From: Scedosporium boydii
Lineage: Eukaryota; Ascomycota; Sordariomycetes; Microascales; Microascaceae
Assembly (NCBI GenBank): GCA_002221725.1
Contig: NJFT01000266.1
Coordinates: 1 to 51,778 of the forward strand
Length of the DNA: 51,778 nt
Reading direction: 5' to 3'
Both the position numbers and the translations under genes were made by a program. The notes below the pieces were generated by a model. It worked only from the letters and a program-made list of their open reading frames with translations. It was not told the origin of the DNA and ran no database searches. This document shows positions 31,792 through 44,062 of this stretch, in pieces. How positions within the stretch are numbered: the first letter of the stretch is position 1; each line of letters begins with the position of its first letter.

Positions 31792-32842
31792 AGGACTTGC
31801 TGTTCCTCGTGCTGGTATCACTATGAAACAACTCCAATTTTCCTTATCATCACTCATTTAGACCTAAAGAACAAAAAGACAAAAAAAATCGCTTGCTTAC
31901 AAAGGGGGAGCCGTTTCTAGGCCGACAGGAGCAGCGTCCGCGGCAACGGCTTGTGGAGTCGGTTTCTTTCCGACTTCTTTCGCATTGCATTGCATGAGGT
32001 GGTGTTGTGGGCGGGTTCCTGTTGGGTTGTCTTTTTTTTCCCTTCCAGGCGTTATGGGAGTTTTTTTTGGCAAACAAGAAAATAAAAAAAGAGAAAGAGA
32101 GACAAAAAGGAAACGAAACAGGGTTCGAGGTTTCAACACGACAACTACAAAAAAGTTCTGGGATTTTTCTGCATCTTGGGCTCCCGACTTTCGCATTGTG
32201 GAAAGTTAGTTCTCCTCGCCTCCGTGGGGTGGTGAACTCTTCCCGACCCTCTCTCCTTAATGTATTATTTTATTTTCCCCTTTGTTTAAGGGATTGAAGC
32301 AACGTCTTCAGGGAAGTCGGTGGCGCGATGGGATTATGCGGGCTGGGGTTTTGGTCTGATACAGATAGGCTCTTGTTCGATAGGTCCTTCTTGCGATAGG
32401 CTCTTGTTCGATAGGTCCTTCTTGCGACGCGGGTTCCTGGAGGTCGCTTCTTGACACTCATTCAATATCAAGTTGGGGGCTCTTCCTTTGGGCATCGATT
32501 GATATCATTTGTCCTATATTGCCGTAGTAGTTTAGTATAAAGTGCTTGTAAGTCGGGCTTCGGAATGAAACATGCCGTGGAAGCCTCGTTCTTCGTAAGT
32601 CGACTGCAATGATTTGGACTAGAGTTCTCAAACAGTGTAAGGGATGCTGGCCAGTTGCTTGACTGTCTGGCTTGCCAAATCATAATGAGGTATATTGGAG
32701 TGTGGTGTCTATCAGATTCCGTTGCAGCTTTTCCCTATGCAGTTATACAGGTTGAACCGTATTGTTTTAGTGTACAGTCCCCGAGAACTCTTCTTAGCAT
32801 TGAGCCCGAGGTATATATCCAACCAACCTAGTAGATAACGTC
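31792..32842. other. Gap between convergent genes with a 31-bp tandem duplication
   Basis: It holds the 3' flanks of the His-rich gene and of rcf1. T-rich and A-rich tracts occur at 32030-32110. The exact tandem repeat at 32364-32425 is annotated separately. No gene was recognised. Confidence 0.5.
32364..32425. repeat. Perfect 31-bp tandem duplication
   Basis: The 31-bp unit at 32364-32394 is repeated without mismatch at 32395-32425. Each unit is itself two related halves, one starting GATAGGCTCTTG and one GATAGGTCCTTC. This suggests an older 15-16 bp duplication followed by a recent one. It lies between two genes. Confidence 0.95.
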
Positions 32843-33769
32843 TTATTTATTCTCGGACGAATCATCAGAGGACGAGGACTTCTTATGACCGATAATCTCG
32901 CCCAAGGAATCCAGCGAACTCCTGGGATTCCTCTTCCTCTTCCCACTGCCATCCTCCTCCTGCGTAGCCCCAGCAGCATCAGCCGGCGTCTCCTTCCCTT
33001 CAGCCGGCGCATCACCTCCCTTCTTCCCGCCCCACATACCACTCAGCGCAGACAATACACCTCCCTCATTCTTCGGTATATGCGAAGCAGCAGCGACGGC
33101 GGCCTTCTCATCCTCAAGAAGCTTCTGCTTTTCCTCCTCGAGCAGCAGCTTCTTCTCCGCTAGCTTCCGCCTCATAGCCTTATCTTCCTCGTCGCGGGCC
33201 TCGAGCTCCTTAATCCACTTCGCGCGCTTCTCCTCGGAGTCCTGGGCCTCCTTGAGCTTTCGGAGCTCCTTGGATCGGGCGCGGTCCTGGCCGTAGTACA
33301 GGCCTCCGGCGCAGATGGCGAGAACGGTGAAGCCTTGGGCCATGACTCGGGCTCGGAACATGCGCTGGGCGCCGTGGGAGTCGCCGCGGCGGACGGCTCG
33401 GTAGGAGTTGATGAAGGCATAAATGGTGAGGGCGGTACCTGGAGCGGGATGGAGCTAGTTAGCTGCTTTCTTTCTTTCCTTTTTTTTCTTGGTTGGGCAA
33501 ATTTGGGATATAAATCGCGGAGGGAAGTAGGAGAGGCAGGTCGGGGGGATTCAAAACTTGGTTGCGCATACCGATGGGAATTAGAGGCTCCTCGCGGATT
33601 TTTCGGGCAATTTTTCGCCATCCCGTTTCGTTGACGAATTTGCTGCTCTCGTGGTCAGCTAATCTGCGATAACTCGACGTTTTTCTTTTCTGAAAAAGTG
33701 CTCAAGAACATACTCGTCATCGTCGAAAGACGACGGCAGTGAGCTGCTAGGATATCCCTTGTCTCCCAT
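32843..33769 (-). CDS. rcf1: Respiratory supercomplex factor 1 (HIG1-domain protein)
   Basis: Rcf1 sits in the mitochondrial inner membrane and helps assemble cytochrome c oxidase and III-IV supercomplexes. The minus-strand exons are 33769-33714, 33663-33572 and 33438-32843, totalling 247 residues; introns are 50 and 133 nt. The spliced N-terminus reads FVNETGWRKIARKIREEPLI, then PIGTALTIYAFINSYRAVRRGD. The HIG1 type 2 motif follows: QRMFRARVMAQ fits Qx3RxRx3Q exactly. The second helix is GFTVLAICAGGLYYG. A charged coiled-coil tail (RSKELRKLKEAQDSEEKRAKW onward) and a low-complexity end follow, somewhat longer than in yeast, as usual for filamentous fungi. The first exon is short but gives a Kozak-like ATG and the correct phase. 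Confidence 0.95.
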
Positions 33770-34717
33770 TCTGAATTGTGATTTTCTCAACAGCTGTGGT
33801 GTTGTTTGGTAGAGGGTGGGCTGAGGTCGGGGTGCGTCGCCGTTGGAGGATGAAGGAGCACTTCATATTGATCAGATGGTCGCCAACTTTCCGGGGTGAG
33901 GCGCTATAAGCTCGGGGTTGAGGCTTCGAGCGTGGCGTTGCCCACTGTGGTTACAGTGACGTACCGACAGGATTCGGCGACTGATTATGCATTGTGCCCG
34001 GGCCTGTGGGTATCTTGTACACAGGTAACTTGTACCCACTTCAGGCTCACTTCAGCTTTCCCATTGCCTCCGCGGAGAGCGAGTTCGGACACACCGCTCG
34101 CCTCAAAAAATGATGCCAATTGAGCAAGATTTGAGATTCAACAGAATCGCGAACGTGGAAAATATCATTTCGGACATCCAAATTCGACTGGAAACTGATG
34201 GTACATCCCGGTCGATTTCCAGCTCGAAGAATTCAATGAGGGTTGGGGATATCACACGATAAAGGTTGATACTTCGACGAGATGCAAGCTTTATCTAGCC
34301 CGTCATCAACACCCAATTGACCACTGAGCGACCACAAAGGTCGCCGAATCCTCTGCCCTGTGGTTGGTTCCAGGCCTGAACCCTTCCGGTCCGAGGTGGG
34401 GGACTCTGGTCTTGCACTTGGCACTACTGCCAGGGACTCACCACTTCCTTCGTAGTCGTGGACATCCCGAGACCGCACCGATAGTGCCCCGCGGTACAAG
34501 TATTTCAGTACCTCGATGACTCGATAGGCAAAGCAAGGAGATACAAAGTACATCAACCCAAAAATTTCATTGCTTAAATGTTTGAATTGAAAACTGCCCC
34601 TCCGAAGCGGATCCAAAATTCTTAATTCTACCAATTCAACCCCCAATTGGAACTCACCGCCGAACAGGTTTACACGCACGCCCGTTCATAAGATATCCCT
34701 TACTCGATCCCATAGAT
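33770..34717. promoter_or_regulatory. Divergent region between rcf1 and ilv1
   Basis: It holds both promoters. A small cluster of TTGTAC/GGTAAC-like words lies near 34014-34037. No TATA box is obvious, as usual for housekeeping genes. A minus-strand open frame at 34233-34679 has no motif and is not called. Confidence 0.45.
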
Positions 34718-36563
34718 ATGGCCGACTCCCAGGAGCCTCGAGCCGTTCTCCCGGAGACGAATGGCCTCGTTTACCTACCAAACGGCATCAATGGCGACGA
34801 CCATCGCCCAGTCACACCGCCACAGCGCAACGGCATGTCGCTCACCGAATATAGTGCCAACCCCAAGACGCCGTCGCCGGAAAGAAGGCAACGCATCAAG
34901 GGTGTAGTTCCCGACGACTTTTTGCTGGAAGATGGCAACCCAGACGTACGTATTCGTTCTTTCTGATGTGATAATGACTCCGTGACTCACTGAGAACTCG
35001 TTGGGCTAACCGCTGAGGGCTATGCTCTGATAGTACCTCCGTCTGATCGCCACGGCGACGTCACGAGTCTACGAAGCATGCAAGGTCACGCCTTTAACAC
35101 ACGCTATAAACCTCAGTAATCGACTCGAATGCAACGTCTTATTAAAACGGGAGGATCAACAGCCCGTCTTCAGCTTCAAGCTGCGAGGCGCCTATAACAA
35201 GATGGCCCACCTTGACCCCGCTGTGAGCTGGAAGGGTGTCATTGCGTGCTCGGCCGGCAACCACGCCCAGGGCGTGGCATACTCGGCCCGCAAGCTCAAG
35301 ATTCCTGCGACTATCGTCATGCCCGAGGCGACGCCCAGTATCAAGCACCTCAACGTCTCCCGACTCGGAGGCCACGTCGTATTACATGGGGCAGATTTTG
35401 ATGCTGCGAAGGAGGAGTGTGCTCGACGAGAGAAGCTGGACGGGTTGATCAACATTCCCCCCTTCGATGACCCTTACGTTATTGCGGGACAGGGGACCAT
35501 TGGTATGGAGCTGTTTGGCCAGACGAACATGCAAAAGCTCGAGGCCATCTTTTGCTGTATCGGTGGCGGCGGTCTGATCGCCGGTATCGGCGCGTATGTC
35601 AAGAGGATGGCTCCTCATGTCAAGATCATTGGTGTCGAGGCGTATGACGCCAACGCAATGGTCCAGTCCTTGAAGAAGGGCGAGCGTGTCGTCCTCAAGG
35701 ATGTCGGCCTCTTTGCCGATGGAGCTGCGGTAAAGACAGTGGGCGAGGAGACCTTCCGTCTCTGCAAGGAAGTAGTGGACGAGGTTATCGAGGTTACCAC
35801 GGATGAGATTTGCGCTGCCATCAAGGATATGTACGACGATACTCGGTCCGGCCTCGAGCCTGCCGGTGCCCTCTCCATTGCCGGCCTCAAGAAATATGTG
35901 GCCCAGAACCCTTCGGAGGATACCAACAGGACCCTTATCGCCGTCACTTCTGGAGCCAACATGAACTTTGACAGGCTAAGGTTTGTCGCCGAGCGCGCGA
36001 CGCTAGGTGAAGGAAGGGAGGCCCTTCTCGCCGTCAGCATTCCCGAGAAGCCTGGTTCATTTGCTGAGCTGATCAGCGCTGTGATGCCGCACGCCGTCAC
36101 CGAATTTTCCTACCGCTACGCGACCCCCGAGATTGCCAACATTCTCATCGGTATCTCGCTAACCGGCCCCGCATCCCAGAGGGCAGAAGAGCTGGCGAGA
36201 TTGCTCGGCCGCATCAGGTGGGGCGGCATGAGCGTGACCGACCTCTCGGGTGACGAGCTCGCCAAGACTCACATTCGATATCTCGTCGGCGGCCGATCGA
36301 ACGTGCCTAACGAGAGGCTCTACATGTTCAACTTCCCCGAGCGGCCCGGCGCGCTCGAAAAGTTCGTCACGGCACTAAAGCCCAAGTTCAACATCAGCCT
36401 CTTCCAGTACCGGAACTACGGCGGCGATGTCGCCAAGATTCTGACGGGCATCATGTGTCCCGATAGTGAATTGGAAGAACTGGAGAAGTTCTTGAAGGTC
36501 GTCGGATATCCCTATGAGGATTGCACACAGTCGGACGTCTTTAAGATGTTCCTTCGTTCATAG
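34718..36563 (+). CDS. ilv1: Threonine dehydratase (threonine deaminase)
   Basis: This PLP enzyme converts threonine to 2-oxobutanoate, the first committed step of isoleucine synthesis, normally in mitochondria. The exons are 34718-34945 and 35034-36563 with an 88-nt intron containing GCTAAC, giving 585 residues. The catalytic domain starts at about 77 ([21 protein letters not shown]). The PLP lysine is in [11 protein letters not shown] (about K125). [13 protein letters not shown] and the glycine loop [11 protein letters not shown] bind the phosphate, and GLEPAGALS follows. Two ACT-like regulatory segments end the protein ([14 protein letters not shown] and [14 protein letters not shown]), the site of isoleucine inhibition in this family. 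The N-terminus is acidic/polar (MADSQEP), not a classic mitochondrial presequence, although a Ser/Thr/Arg stretch follows at 38-60. An upstream exon or alternative start is possible, but none is evident. Confidence 0.97.
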
Positions 36564-37051
36564 ACGGGGTTGGTCGGAGTTTCTTGGAGACCGGGGGAGG
36601 ATTTCTGCAGAGGTTCCTAATGCTTGATGATTTGTGGTTTCTGATCGGGTTAGACTTTGATGGCGACGTTTTACAACACTTTTCTTTCCACCCTATTTAT
36701 TTCGTCTCGTTTGATTGAGGATACACAGGCCGGAGTTTTCCACTTGGGTGTTTTATTATACAAAAGCTTGATTGATAGAAGATTGAATATAATATAGACA
36801 TACCAAAGTGTCCATCCGGGTGTCAATTTTCCAGTCGGTGCACAGTGCTATTTACAGTGTATTATAATTATTAACACCCACAGGCGCGATTGCGGAAACC
36901 TCCGATTCGCTCGAAAAACTGAACGATGGCATGACAAAGCTCCAAGGCGACCAAAACCTCGTCCATTCTTCCTCGAAACACCCGCATCGAACAAGCAAAC
37001 CCGACGACGACCCACAGAGACCGAGTTTCGAAAAACGGGACAAACAACAAT
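36564..37051. other. ilv1 3' flank and bL36m promoter
   Basis: A TTTTATTATACAAAAG-type AT-rich stretch near 36750 may be the ilv1 polyadenylation region. Nothing else is recognised. Confidence 0.45.
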
Positions 37052-37471
37052 ATGAGCTCTTCTCTCATACGGACATTCGGGGCCCTCTCCCTCGTGGCCA
37101 CGCGAGCAACAATGGCTGCCCCCCGACAGGTTCTCGGCCTCACGCAGAGGGTCATGCCGACGTCCCTGACGGCTTCGAGGAGCGCGGCTGTCACTACGGG
37201 TGTGTTCGGGCAGGTTCGGGGGATGAAGGTGCATAGCTCTGTCAAGAAGCGATGCGAGCACTGCAAGGTGAGCTATATCTCCCCTTTTACAAGAGCGGAT
37301 GCGTCGGGAAAGGGGGCTTGGGATATTCGGAATGAATTTGTTATGCGAGGAGATCGGGGCTAACGGGTGTGCGCGGAGTAGATTGTTCGACGAAAGGGCG
37401 GAAAGCGACACAACGGATACCTTTACGTTATCTGCAAGGCGAACCCTCGACACAAGCAACGACAGAGCTGA
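37052..37471 (+). CDS. rtc6: Mitochondrial large-subunit ribosomal protein bL36m
   Basis: This is the small zinc-ribbon ribosomal protein of the mitochondrial large subunit. The exons are 37052-37267 and 37382-37471, 102 codons with stop; the 114-nt intron has a GCTAAC branch point. The first about 60 residues are a mitochondrial presequence, rich in Ser, Arg and Ala without acidic residues (MSSSLIRTFGALSLVATRAT). The mature domain starts MKVHSSVKKRCEHCK and, after the splice, continues IVRRKGGKRHNGYLYVICK then ANPRHKQRQS. The Cys-x2-Cys pair, a later Cys and a His follow the L36 zinc pattern. The intron falls directly after the CEHCK motif. The gene is very short and easy to miss without the splice. 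Confidence 0.95.
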
Positions 37472-38618
37472 GCGATCGATCCCGAATCGTTGGGAGGATT
37501 GACTGGACGAAAACACCGTGTACTATATACGATTATGGCGCATGAATTTCTGGATGTGGAGGAGAATAGAGAATAGACGGGTAGGATTGAAATCTTGGTT
37601 CAGACGCAATTCTTGTAACAACATGGGCAATTCGCGGGCTGTCGCCGGGGACGAAAAAGGAGACGAGGTGCGATGCAGGACCACCAAGGTTTTTACATCT
37701 TTTCGGGTTTCTTCAGGCAAATGTTGTTTTGTATTCTATAATCCGTCTATATACCTCTCCATGCCCTCCCACTCTTTCTTTCCCGTTGAGATAAGGTAGC
37801 GAATGTGATCCTACATTTTATAAGCCCACAATGTCCCTACTCAGATATGATGCTACGCGACATCAAGGAAGAGGAGAAAGGTAGAGCACGACTCACTAGA
37901 TCTTTGACATTTTTGTGCCGCTCGAATTCTGCCCTGGCGTATCCGACCACCTCTGCTCGCGTCTTTGCGTCAGGGATGCGCTTTGAGGCGCGGAGGATGG
38001 TGCGGTAAAGTGATATCGCGCGTGTACGTTGGATAAACTAGACCAATTGATGACTTTTTAGCAGGACGTAGATTCTTATGGAATATCTAGCTTTTATTCA
38101 CGGGGATGAAGGCCCAACTGTCCCATGAGGGCTCTTGCGATCTTACATGATCAAAGGAGAGGGTGTTTTTGAGTTTAGGAGAGGCGGGCCGGCTTGAAAA
38201 GAAGCGTCGGGAAAGGAATTGAAAACGCATTGAACATCTGCTTTTGGCCCTAGGCTACCGATAGAGTAGCCGAAATGGACGAGCCATTGAGTGTCTAGAT
38301 ATGTCTTGATAAGCGACCTGGGATTCAAGCTCCAAAAGGCTGAACAATTTGAAGCTGTATCTCGAGTGAGCACAATGCAACAACCAAGTTGTTTGGCTTT
38401 GGTGAATTACGTAAGAAATGCCAAGAACAGGAATAAATTTCTGCATATAAGAATATCTCTGTACAAGTACGCGTCGCGTATTACCCCAAGACGTACGTAC
38501 GAAGGTACCTTTGCAGCTTCGTTTGAACCCACCACGATTGATGCCCAGCTTATGATGCTCAGGAAGCTGCATCTTTTTCCCCTTCTTTTTCCCCCTCTCT
38601 TTGGGCCGTGAGTAAATC
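37472..38618. other. Intergenic stretch before naa40
   Basis: A palindromic cluster ACGTACGTAC...GGTACC lies near 38492-38510, similar in wording to the GGTACGTACC repeats near 19.2 kb. Open frames on both strands overlap each other and have no motif. No RNA gene was recognised. Confidence 0.45.
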
Positions 38619-39444
38619 ATGGGACGTCGGCGTCCTCCAAATGCAATTGAGATAGCAAACAGCAAGGTGAATGGGGACTTCATAGAGGAATACCTACGGC
38701 CAAAGTACGTCTTGCACAAATCAATATTCGGGGGGTCGCGTGCCAGCCTACCCTTGCATGATACCCCATGCTTTTCCTCCCCCAGTCACAATTTCTGACC
38801 ATCCAAGCCCAGCATGGAGCAACCAGTGGTTACAGCCCTCGACGGGGAATCTGTTCACTCTCAAGTTTTGCCAGTCCGATGAGCTCAGCGCAGGAGAGCT
38901 CCAGGCGTGCCTTGATCTTGTCGAGGAAACCTCCGGAGAGCACTACAAGTCTTCGTCGAGGGGATGGCATCCCGGTAGTAAGAGGAGAGAGATGAGAGAG
39001 GCCGACATGCGGTACATACTCGTCAAGGATGAGAGCGGCGTCGTAAAAGGGTTCACGTCGTTAATGCCGTGCTATGAAGAGGGCGAGCCGGTGATTTACT
39101 GCTATGAGATTCATCTCAAGCCTGAGCTGCAGGGGTAAGAGACAAGTCTTTTTTCCACCTCCGATTTACTTCCCCGGCTCTGACTTCTGATATTTTGCGA
39201 CTGTAGGACGGGACTCGGGAGGACATTAATGAGTTTCCTTGAGACTATTGCGGCGAATGTGCCGACTGTTAATAAGGTCATGCTGACCTGCTTTCTCTGT
39301 AACACGAAAGGCCTCGAGTTCTATAAGAGGATCGGGTTTGAGAAAGATGAAATATCCCCCGAGCCGAGGAAACTGAGATTCGGGAAGGTGTTCGAGCCAG
39401 ACTATGTCATTTTGAGCAAGGTAGTTGGTCGGGGTGATGCCTGA
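38619..39444 (+). CDS. naa40: N-alpha-acetyltransferase Naa40/NatD (histone H4/H2A N-terminal acetyltransferase)
   Basis: NatD acetylates the N-terminal serine of histones H4 and H2A. I read three exons, 38619-38704, 38808-39134 and 39207-39444, giving 216 residues. Exon 1 starts MGRRRPPNAIEIAN and ends EEYLRP. Exon 2 gives WSNQW, STGNLFTLKF, the NatD-type SSSRGWHPGSKRREM, MRYILVKDESG and YCYEIHLKPELQG. Exon 3 continues TGLGRTLMSFLE, the acetyl-CoA loop of the GNAT fold, and NTKGLEFYKRIGFEKDEISP. The acceptor of exon 2 is the least certain point: the pyrimidine-rich site at 38785 is out of phase, so I used the AAG at 38807; 38819 is also in phase. The family call rests on the GNAT loop and the RGWHP segment and does not depend on this. 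Confidence 0.88.
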
Positions 39445-40199
39445 CCTCCAGAGGACCTTCGATGTCTCCAGATATTGAAATAGACTATACACTTTGAGAG
39501 ATGAATTTCATCCTGTTTGGAAAGCGAGGGAAGTATTGCATCCCATAGCACCCACCGCATTTATCCCGAATGCTTTGTACACGGAAATGCACCCTTGCTC
39601 AGAGGTCAGAAACCGGTGTGGAAGGGTAGCAAGGTTATCGTAGAGGTAGATCCTCTCCGAGGCTCCCACCAGTCACTGGTAATTTGTTGAACAATTAGCT
39701 GAGAGGCGTCCGGTGATGTTCTTTGCCGTCAGGGATTGTTGACCGAAGGAATAGCACAATTTCATGAGCTTGCTTCTTCCCCTGCTGGTTTGAGTGGCTG
39801 GTCCCCTCCTTGCAGTTTCCCAGTGATCAAATGCTCGTTTAGCTGACAGGACCCCTGTAAATGAATAATTACAATGTGCTGCCCCTACCGCGAATCCTTG
39901 GACGTGATTTCGTACCCTTGTACATCACCCTTGTCCGCTTTCCACCACTTTAGCAGCTGCGCGCTGAGCGCGTCTCAGACCGTGTGCACTTTCCACTACC
40001 GCGTCCCAGTGCGCCGGGTTCTTTTTCTCTTTAACTTGACCCAGTTCCCGACCTGCTGCCTGTTCCCGCTTCCCTTCCCCAACATCAGCAAACCTAATTG
40101 ATAAATGCGTTGCCTTGAGCTTATTATTTTCTTAACTCCTACCAACTCACCTTTCCCTCTTGTCTTGGTCCATCCTGTTCTCAAGGTTAATCTGTCACG
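39445..40199. promoter_or_regulatory. Intergenic region upstream of msh6
   Basis: It contains the 3' flank of naa40 and the msh6 promoter. GCGC-containing words near 39959-40018 (GCGCGCTGAGCGCG and GTGCGCCGG) could include MluI-like cell-cycle elements, but no clean ACGCGT is present. No gene was recognised. Confidence 0.45.
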
Positions 40200-43100
40200 A
40201 TGTCGAGCAAGGCATCCTCAGTGCCGGCTCGCACGCCTGCAAAGACCCCATCCTCGCAAAAGAAGCAGGCTGGGTCTGCCTCTGGCAGCAAACAGCAAAG
40301 CATTATGAGTTTCTTTGCTAGATCAGCATCGACGCCCTCCGCCGCAAACCCTAAGCCAGCTCCCTCCTCGCCTCTGGCTTGTCTCAAAGAGACCACTAAA
40401 TCCAACTCGCTCAAGCCCAGGGCAACCAACATTACGCCTCTGCCGAGCAGTGACCCCATCGATCCCCCGAGCTCACAGGAGAATATCGACTCGGCGAACC
40501 CCAAGGTAGTTGATTCTGGAGCTAGCTTGCCGTCGCCCGTAACTCCTGCTGAAGCTCTAAAGCAGACTACGATGAGTTCCCGGCCACCATTCATGAGCAG
40601 CAGCCCAACGCGAAAAGTATATCGTCCCACGGTACGATCCCAATCCGTCGGATTGCCTCAGAAGCACACAGATCATGCTAACACGAGTTTTATGTAGGCA
40701 CGCAAGGTTATGAATTACGCCGAATCCGACGACGAGGATGAAGATCCCTTCCAACGTATGCAGACATCTCGTTCGCGGCGGAGGAATAGAACTCGACCGG
40801 CCGTTTCGGATGATGAAGATGAGTACGTTGAGGATGGCGGCAACGCTGCTGTGGAAGAAGACGATGGTAAGTCATAAACGAGCGTTTTACCCAGCCCTCT
40901 GGCAGATGTTAACCTCAATGCGATACGCAGACGAAATGGGAGACTTCATAGTATCAGATGACTCTGATGCTCCGACAAAGTCTAAGAAGCGGAAGCGAGC
41001 CGAATCCCGGCCGCAGCCAGCACGAAAGAGAGCCTCTCCTGTTTCCAGGAGAGTAGAGGAGGACGTCGACATTGATATTGACATGGACATTGACATGGAT
41101 GACGTAGAGGCTGGACTACCTACTTCCACCGCGTGTTTGCGTTGGGCCTTTGATGAAAACGCTGAGGCTCAGAACTGCCCTGTCAAGGCGCCTGCCGCGA
41201 GATCAGGAAGCAAGGGCAAAGAGCGACCTCATGAGAAGGACCCCGAGCAACGATACCCTTGGCTCGCAAACATGGTTGACCTGAACAAGAACCCTCCCGG
41301 CCACCCAGAATATGATCCTTCCTCGGTCTACGTACCTCCGGCGGCCTGGAACAAGTTTTCGGCTTTTGAAAAGCAGTACTGGGAGATTAAGCACAAGCTC
41401 TGGGACACCATCGTCTTCTTCAAGAAGGGCAAATTCTACGAGCTCTACGAGAATGACGCTACCATTGGCCACCAGCTTTTCGACCTCAAGCTTACCGACC
41501 GCGTCAATATGCGCATGGTTGGTGTGCCCGAGAGCTCCCTCGACATGTGGGTGAACCAATTCGTCGCCAAGGGTTACAAGGTTGCCCGGGTTGACCAGAT
41601 GGAGTCTGCTCTTGGCAAGGAGATGCGCGAGCGAAACGGAAACGCTAAGGCTAGCAAGGCGGACAAGATCATCAGACGAGAGCTTGCGTGCGTCTTGACT
41701 GGGGGGACACTGGTCGACGGCAACATGCTTCAGGACGACATGGCCACCTATTGTGCTGCTATCAAGGAGTCCATTATTGACGGCAAGCCCTCGTTCGGTA
41801 TTGCTTTCGTCGATGCCGCCACCGGTCGCTTTGCCATTTCGGAGTTTGAAGACGACGTTGACATGACCAAGTTTGAGACTTTCGTCGCACAGACAAGCCC
41901 CCGCGAGCTCATCATTGAAAAGTCTCACATCTCTACCAAGGCTCTCCGCATCCTCAAGAATAGCACCTCGCCTACTACTATCTGGAACTACCGGAAGTCC
42001 GGTACGGAGTTCTGGGATGCCGACAGCACAAGGAGAGAGCTCGACAGCGGAGAGTACTTCACCAGCGGTGATGGTGCTTGGCCCGAGACTCTCCAGGAGG
42101 CCAAGAACAACGATCTTGCCATGTCTGCTTTGGGTGCTTTGATTCAGTATCTACGCAGCTTGAAACTCGAGCAGAGCCTCATCTCCCAGGGCAACTTTGA
42201 GCCGTACAACCCCATTCAAAGGGATGGCACTCTCATCTTGGACGGCCAGACCCTCATCAACCTAGAGATTTTTGCCAATAACGTTGACGGAGGTAGCGAG
42301 GGTACCCTGTTCAGCCTTCTGAACTGCTGTGTCACACCCTTCGGTAAGCGACTCTTCCGCCAATGGGTGTGCCACCCTCTCTGCAACATCAAGAAGATCA
42401 ACGAGCGTCTCGACGCAGTCGACATGCTCAACGCGGATCGCAGCCTCCGGGATCAGTTCACTTCACAGATGACTAAGATGCCTGATCTTGAACGTCTGAT
42501 CTCGCGAGTGCATGCCGGATCCATCCGCGCAGATGACTTTGTCAAGGTCCTGGAGGGTTTCGAGCAGATCGAATACACCATGAGCCTTCTCGGGGCGTTC
42601 CGAGGAGGGAACGGCCTTGTGGACAGGCTGATCAGCGGAATGCCCGACCTCTCCGAGCCTCTAGCTTACTGGAGGACTGCCTTCAAGCGAGACCTGGCGA
42701 AGACAGACAAGACGTTGGTGCCGGAGAAGGGAATAGAAGCGGATTTTGACGAGAGCAAGGATACCATTGCCGAGATCAAGAGCAGGCTCGCGGCTGTGTT
42801 GGAAGAGAAGAAGAAGGCCCTCAAGTGTCGAACACTGAAATTCACCGATGTCGGCAAGGAAATTTACCAGATTGAGGCACCCAAGTCTCTCAAAGTGCCC
42901 TCTGGCTGGCGTCAGATGTCGGCGACGTCGAGCGTGAAGCGGTACTACTTCTCCGAGCTAACGGATCTTGTGCGGGAGCTGCAGGAGGCCGAGGAAACGC
43001 ACTCGCAGATCATCAAGGAGACTGCCTCGAGGTTCTTCAGCCGCTTCGACGAAGATTACGGCACTTGGTTGCTGGCCGTGCGCATCATGGCTCAGCTCGA

Positions 43101-44062
43101 TTGCCTCGTGGGTTTGGCCAAGGCGTCGTCTTTCATCGGGCATCCGAGCTGCCGGCCGGAGTTTGTCGAGGGCGAAAGGACCGTGGTGGACTTTGAGGAG
43201 CTTCGCCATCCTTGCATGCAGACGACCGTGACAGACTTTATCCCGAATGATATTAAGCTGGGAGGCGATTCTGCCAAGATTAGTTTGTTGACTGGTGCCA
43301 ACGCGGCCGGAAAGTCGACGATCCTACGAATGGTGAGGACCAAACTGAATAACTCGACCCCATATTTTAAGCTAACAACACGGACAGTCTTGCATTGCCG
43401 TCATCATGGCCCAGATCGGATGCTACGTCCCAGCCATTAGCGCTCGCCTCACGCCCATCGACCGCATCATGTCCCGCCTCGGCGCCAATGACAACATTTT
43501 CGCCGCGCAATCGACCTTCTTCGTCGAGCTCTCGGAAACCAAGAAGATCCTCTCCGAAGCGACGCCGCGCTCCCTCGTCATCCTCGACGAGCTCGGCCGC
43601 GGCACGAGCTCGTACGACGGCGTGGCCGTGGCGCAGGCGGTGCTGCACCACGTGGCCAGCCACATCGGGTGCGTGGGCTTCTTCGCGACGCACTACCACT
43701 CGCTGGCGACGGAGTTTGAGAACCACCCGGAGATACGGGCGCGGCGCATGCGGATCCACGTCGACGACGCCGAGCGCCGCGTTACGTTTTTGTACAAGCT
43801 CGAGGACGGCGTCGCTGAGGGGAGCTTCGGCATGCACTGCGCGGCCATGTGCGGGATCCCCTCGCGCGTCGTGGAGAGTGCGGAGGTGGCGGCTAGGGAG
43901 TGGGAGCATACGAGTCGGCTGAAGGAGAGTCTTGATAAGGCGAAGAAGGGGTGTTATGTCCCGCTGGGGATGTTGAGTGACGTGGCGAGTGTGTTGAGGG
44001 GCGACGGGGATGTTGGGAAACTTGGGTTGGAGGTGTTGTTGAAGGCGATTCAGGGATTGTAA
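40200..44062 (+). CDS. msh6: DNA mismatch-repair protein Msh6
   Basis: With Msh2, Msh6 forms MutS-alpha, which recognises base mismatches and small loops in the nucleus. The exons are 40200-40631, 40698-40866, 40931-43332 and 43388-44062, giving 1225 residues; introns are 66, 64 and 55 nt. The disordered N-terminus has a PCNA-binding PIP box (QQSIMSFF, about 32-39) and an acidic, CK2-like stretch (YAESDDEDEDPF). The mismatch-binding Phe-x-Glu motif is GKFYELYE (about F369, E371). The C-terminal ATPase has Walker A TGANAAGKST (about 988-997, a fungal variant of TGPNMGGKS), split from the rest by the last intron. STFFVELSE and Walker B LVILDELGRGTSS come next, and then FATHYHSL. The final intron falls directly after STILRM. 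Codon use turns very GC-rich in the last exon. Length matches other ascomycete Msh6 proteins. Confidence 0.97.

Noticed and set aside
31252..31857. Long minus-strand open frame (about 200 codons) across the His-rich gene
   Set aside because: It is the mirror of CAC/CAT repeats (Val/Met-rich nonsense); the plus strand has the signal peptide and Kex2 site.
38740..38807. Start of naa40 at the GTG near 38740
   Set aside because: The upstream exon 38619-38704 gives a proper ATG and a NatD-like N-terminus; the stretch up to 38807 is better read as intron.
43367..43922. Long open frames in other frames over the last msh6 exon
   Set aside because: They are shadows caused by high GC at third positions; the msh6 ATPase motifs fix the true frame.
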